64,000 nt of DNA from the NCBI RefSeq assembly GCF_910592395.1, contig NC_088316.1, positions 1,736,001 through 1,800,000 on the forward strand, written 5' to 3'. The DNA comes from Lineus longissimus. Its lineage: Eukaryota; Nemertea; Pilidiophora; Heteronemertea; Lineidae. The position numbers and the translations under genes are program-made. Of the stretch, positions 61,625 to 64,000 are shown one piece after another; positions within the stretch are counted from its first letter, which is position 1; each line of letters starts with the position of its first letter. The notes beneath the pieces are model-generated. The model worked only from the letters and a program-made list of their open reading frames with translations, was not told the DNA's origin and searched no databases.

Positions 61625-63882
61625 TCATCGCATCATCATTCGGATTTTGTTGGCGGATTCCGTGGGTTGGTTCTGCGCTGTGAGCTTCGTGATGACGTTC
61701 GGTAGGCGACCGAGTTTCTCTTTTACGATAACTGGTAAAATATCTGAATTGCTGTATCTGTAACGACAGAAGGTAAAAAAACATAAGCAAATATAAACAA
61801 AAAGACATGTCAATAAAACTAACATTGTTTCTATATTTGAGTTACTTTACTAAGACTTTTTCATGATGGATTATTTCGTCAGCTAAGTTTGTAAATTTGA
61901 AGTGTTTTTGGTAAGATTTTTCTGCAACATTTGACCATATTCTGGATGAGAATCTTACCTAGATGCTGTGCCGTTGGAATCGGTGTAAGTGATCGATGTG
62001 AATGATGAGTCGACAGTGACCACGCTGAGCTGGGTGCCATCGTTAAACTGGACCAGGACCTCTCCGTTGGAATACTGGGACGCCCATCCGATTCCCTGCA
62101 CGAACACATTACGCAGGATACCAGGACGCGGCGATGTTTTCACGGGCTGTCTTGAAACTTTGGATTCGAGGTCCGGGATGATGTTTTCCTGGTCGAGGAT
62201 CCTCTGTTTCTTCTCAGCAGCTGCATTCATGGCTTTGATGTGTGCGATATCGTCAGAAGGGCTTGAAGGCGCTGACATCTGGTTGATATGTTTCACTTTA
62301 GGTGGCGACACGCTATTTGGGAGGTCGTCTTCATGGACTTTGATGACTGGTTTCGGCGATGTCATGATTGGCTTGCCGCCCTTCTTAGGCCCACGTCCGA
62401 TCAACAGCGGGAAGCAGGGTTGCCCTGGCCGAGTATCAAGACTTGACACACAGGATTCAAGCTCCAAGCAATGGTCATGGCACTAAAAAGACAAAAGGGA
62501 AACAAACATAAGACATTGTAGAAAAGCACAGCAGTGGGGGAAATGTTTTTATTTTGTTACATTTGCTCCTTATTTGATGCACTGGAGCAGACTAATCATC
62601 ATACTTTTTTTACAAAACATGTCTGAACAGAATACTTGGATGAAACACGCCTGGCTGCACAGGACAATTACCTCAACAGCACAAAGATGGAATTTGAAAG
62701 GAAACTCTTCAGGTTGACTTGAGGATCGTGTAACGTTAACATTTGATTGTAAGACCTTGGGCCCAGTGGCCACACTCTGGGAAGCCAGTGTCACAACAAG
62801 GGAGTAATCTCAAGGGTAAACAAGTGAGGGGAAGAAAGCAGGGGCAATATTGGGGAAGTTGAGAGGACAAAACAGACAGAGTCCCATAAAAATTCTTTCA
62901 TGTCTTCTTAGAGTCCAATAAAGATCCAAAACAATCTTTTCATTTTTAACCCAATAAAATCTTTTCATTTTTAAGAAAGGACACTGGCATCCTGGTTGTG
63001 TGTGTTTATGGCACTGGAAACTTTGATCGGACATTCCCCTTTAATTTTCTAAGGTATTTACTTTTTCAGATGATTTTGATTCACACCTGTTGGTGTGAGA
63101 AATGTCCAAATACAACAAAATACTAATCATCTCAAAAGATGTATTAGAACACTTTTTAGCGGGACTCTAAACTAAACAGGACAGGTTCCAAACCAATGGA
63201 GGGAAAATTCCTTAACATAACCACACAAAGGGTATCACAGAAAACGACATCATGTTTTTCCCGCAAATGTGTGTTTTTTCCAAAAGATAAACATCGGGCC
63301 CAAGGTTGCGGGAAGGCGGGAAACTGCCCTTACAAGTCAACCAGAAAGGAATTCGGTCAATATTTGAGAACAAATTTTGAAGCCGTTCTGTCTAAGTTTA
63401 AGTCTAAGAACACAAGAGTTGCACATCTCGTAACTTTGACAATATCTATGATGACCTTTTGGAGAAAAAGTTGCGAAAAACAAAATAAGCTTAAGAAATC
63501 AAATTACCTGTTCGACGTATTCCAAAAGTTCTTGGGATTCTGGCGAAAGATGCTGCGTGCTGCCGTTATTCTGTAAAGTCAGCGTGGTACCATCCTTCTG
63601 GATCATTTTCGTCTCCTCATTCATCCGCTTGAACTTAGCGCCGTCGTGGAACGCCACTTCGAAGTCGGCGTTGGGCGTGTTCTCCATCAACATGCACTTT
63701 GCACGCTCCGTGTAGACGGTGACTTTCGGTGTGCTGGATCGCACCAAGTTGACGAATCGGTGGGCGTATTGATACTTCTTCCAGTATTTCTCGGGGAGGG
63801 TATCATAGGTGAATTCGAGTGTGCTATTGGCCTGGTCCTTTGACGCTTTCTTGCTTTTGGTTTTCGGTTGGAAGATGGAGAT
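61625..63882 (-). CDS. PLK4: Polo-like kinase 4, last three exons (5' part outside window)
   Basis: Exons 63508-63882 (125 codons), 61959-62482 and 61625-61757 join in phase (0, then 2) and give 342 residues ending at TGA 61625-61627. The first holds the end of the cryptic polo box (YWKKYQYAHRFVNLV, AKCMLMENTPNADFEVAF), the second a variable Ser/Pro linker and the start of polo box 3 (GIGWASQYSNGEVLVQFNDG), and the third its end (YSNSDILPVIVKEKL). These match PLK4/SAK closely. PLK4 is the Ser/Thr kinase that triggers centriole duplication; the cryptic polo box drives dimerisation and centriolar targeting, and polo box 3 contributes to relief of autoinhibition. The kinase domain and degron lie beyond 64000. 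The linker and tail are longer than I recall for vertebrates. Confidence 0.92.
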
Positions 63883-64000
63883 CTAGAAGAACAAAACAAT
63901 GGATCGGTTAGAACTATTTCCGGGATTTTTCAAACTTCCAATCCTGGTCTCATTTTCCCTATCAACAGTTTGGCAGGTTCAATTCCCTTGGGCACAGTTA

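Noticed and set aside
61989-62486. 165-codon plus-strand ORF
   Set aside because: Opposite strand of the PLK4 exon that encodes polo box 3 sequence.

Overview
The window looks like nuclear DNA of an invertebrate animal. Genes are split by GT-AG introns, the intergenic DNA is AT-rich, and dispersed elements (tRNA-derived SINEs, short inverted-repeat elements, a Ty3/gypsy retrotransposon) and minisatellites are common. Two genes are recognisable animal orthologues: a five-SH3 adaptor (SH3D19-like) and the C-terminal end of polo-like kinase 4. I cannot name the phylum; a marine lophotrochozoan or invertebrate deuterostome would fit. All gene models were built by hand from splice sites and reading frame.

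Layout. 0-1.6 kb: last three exons (+) of an unrecognised helical protein. 1.6-7.2 kb: no firm gene. 7.2-9.3 kb: a complete two-exon gene (+) for a secreted protein with a signal peptide, an Asp-rich N-terminus, a Lys/Ala-rich body and four copies of an L-G-x-K-x-x-x-H-F-L-G motif; I know no family for it and it is the best candidate for something undescribed. 11.36-19.87 kb: a Ty3/gypsy retrotransposon with a PNMA/Arc-like gag, a textbook -1 frameshift signal, protease, RNase H and integrase. Its reverse transcriptase is gone, replaced by an inverted copy of the RNase H region that forms a 537-bp hairpin. 20-23 kb: inverted-repeat elements, a 20-bp tandem array and a tRNA-Asp-like SINE. 23.2-33.6 kb: the complete 14-exon SH3D19-like gene (-), with a 28-copy array of an exact 79-bp unit in one intron. 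33.6-50 kb: AT-rich DNA with no supported gene. 50-58.2 kb: coding-like fragments (a Gly-Asn repeat ORF, a small possible secreted peptide, a frame-broken stretch, one possible exon) and a 23-bp repeat field. 58.2-64 kb: the last three exons of PLK4 (-) and its probable long 3' UTR.

The genes do not form an operon or shared pathway. SH3D19-type proteins are cytoplasmic adaptors for membrane traffic, PLK4 controls centriole duplication, and the Lys/Asp-rich protein is probably exported. The most informative structures are the secreted repeat protein, the rearranged retrotransposon and the intronic satellite.
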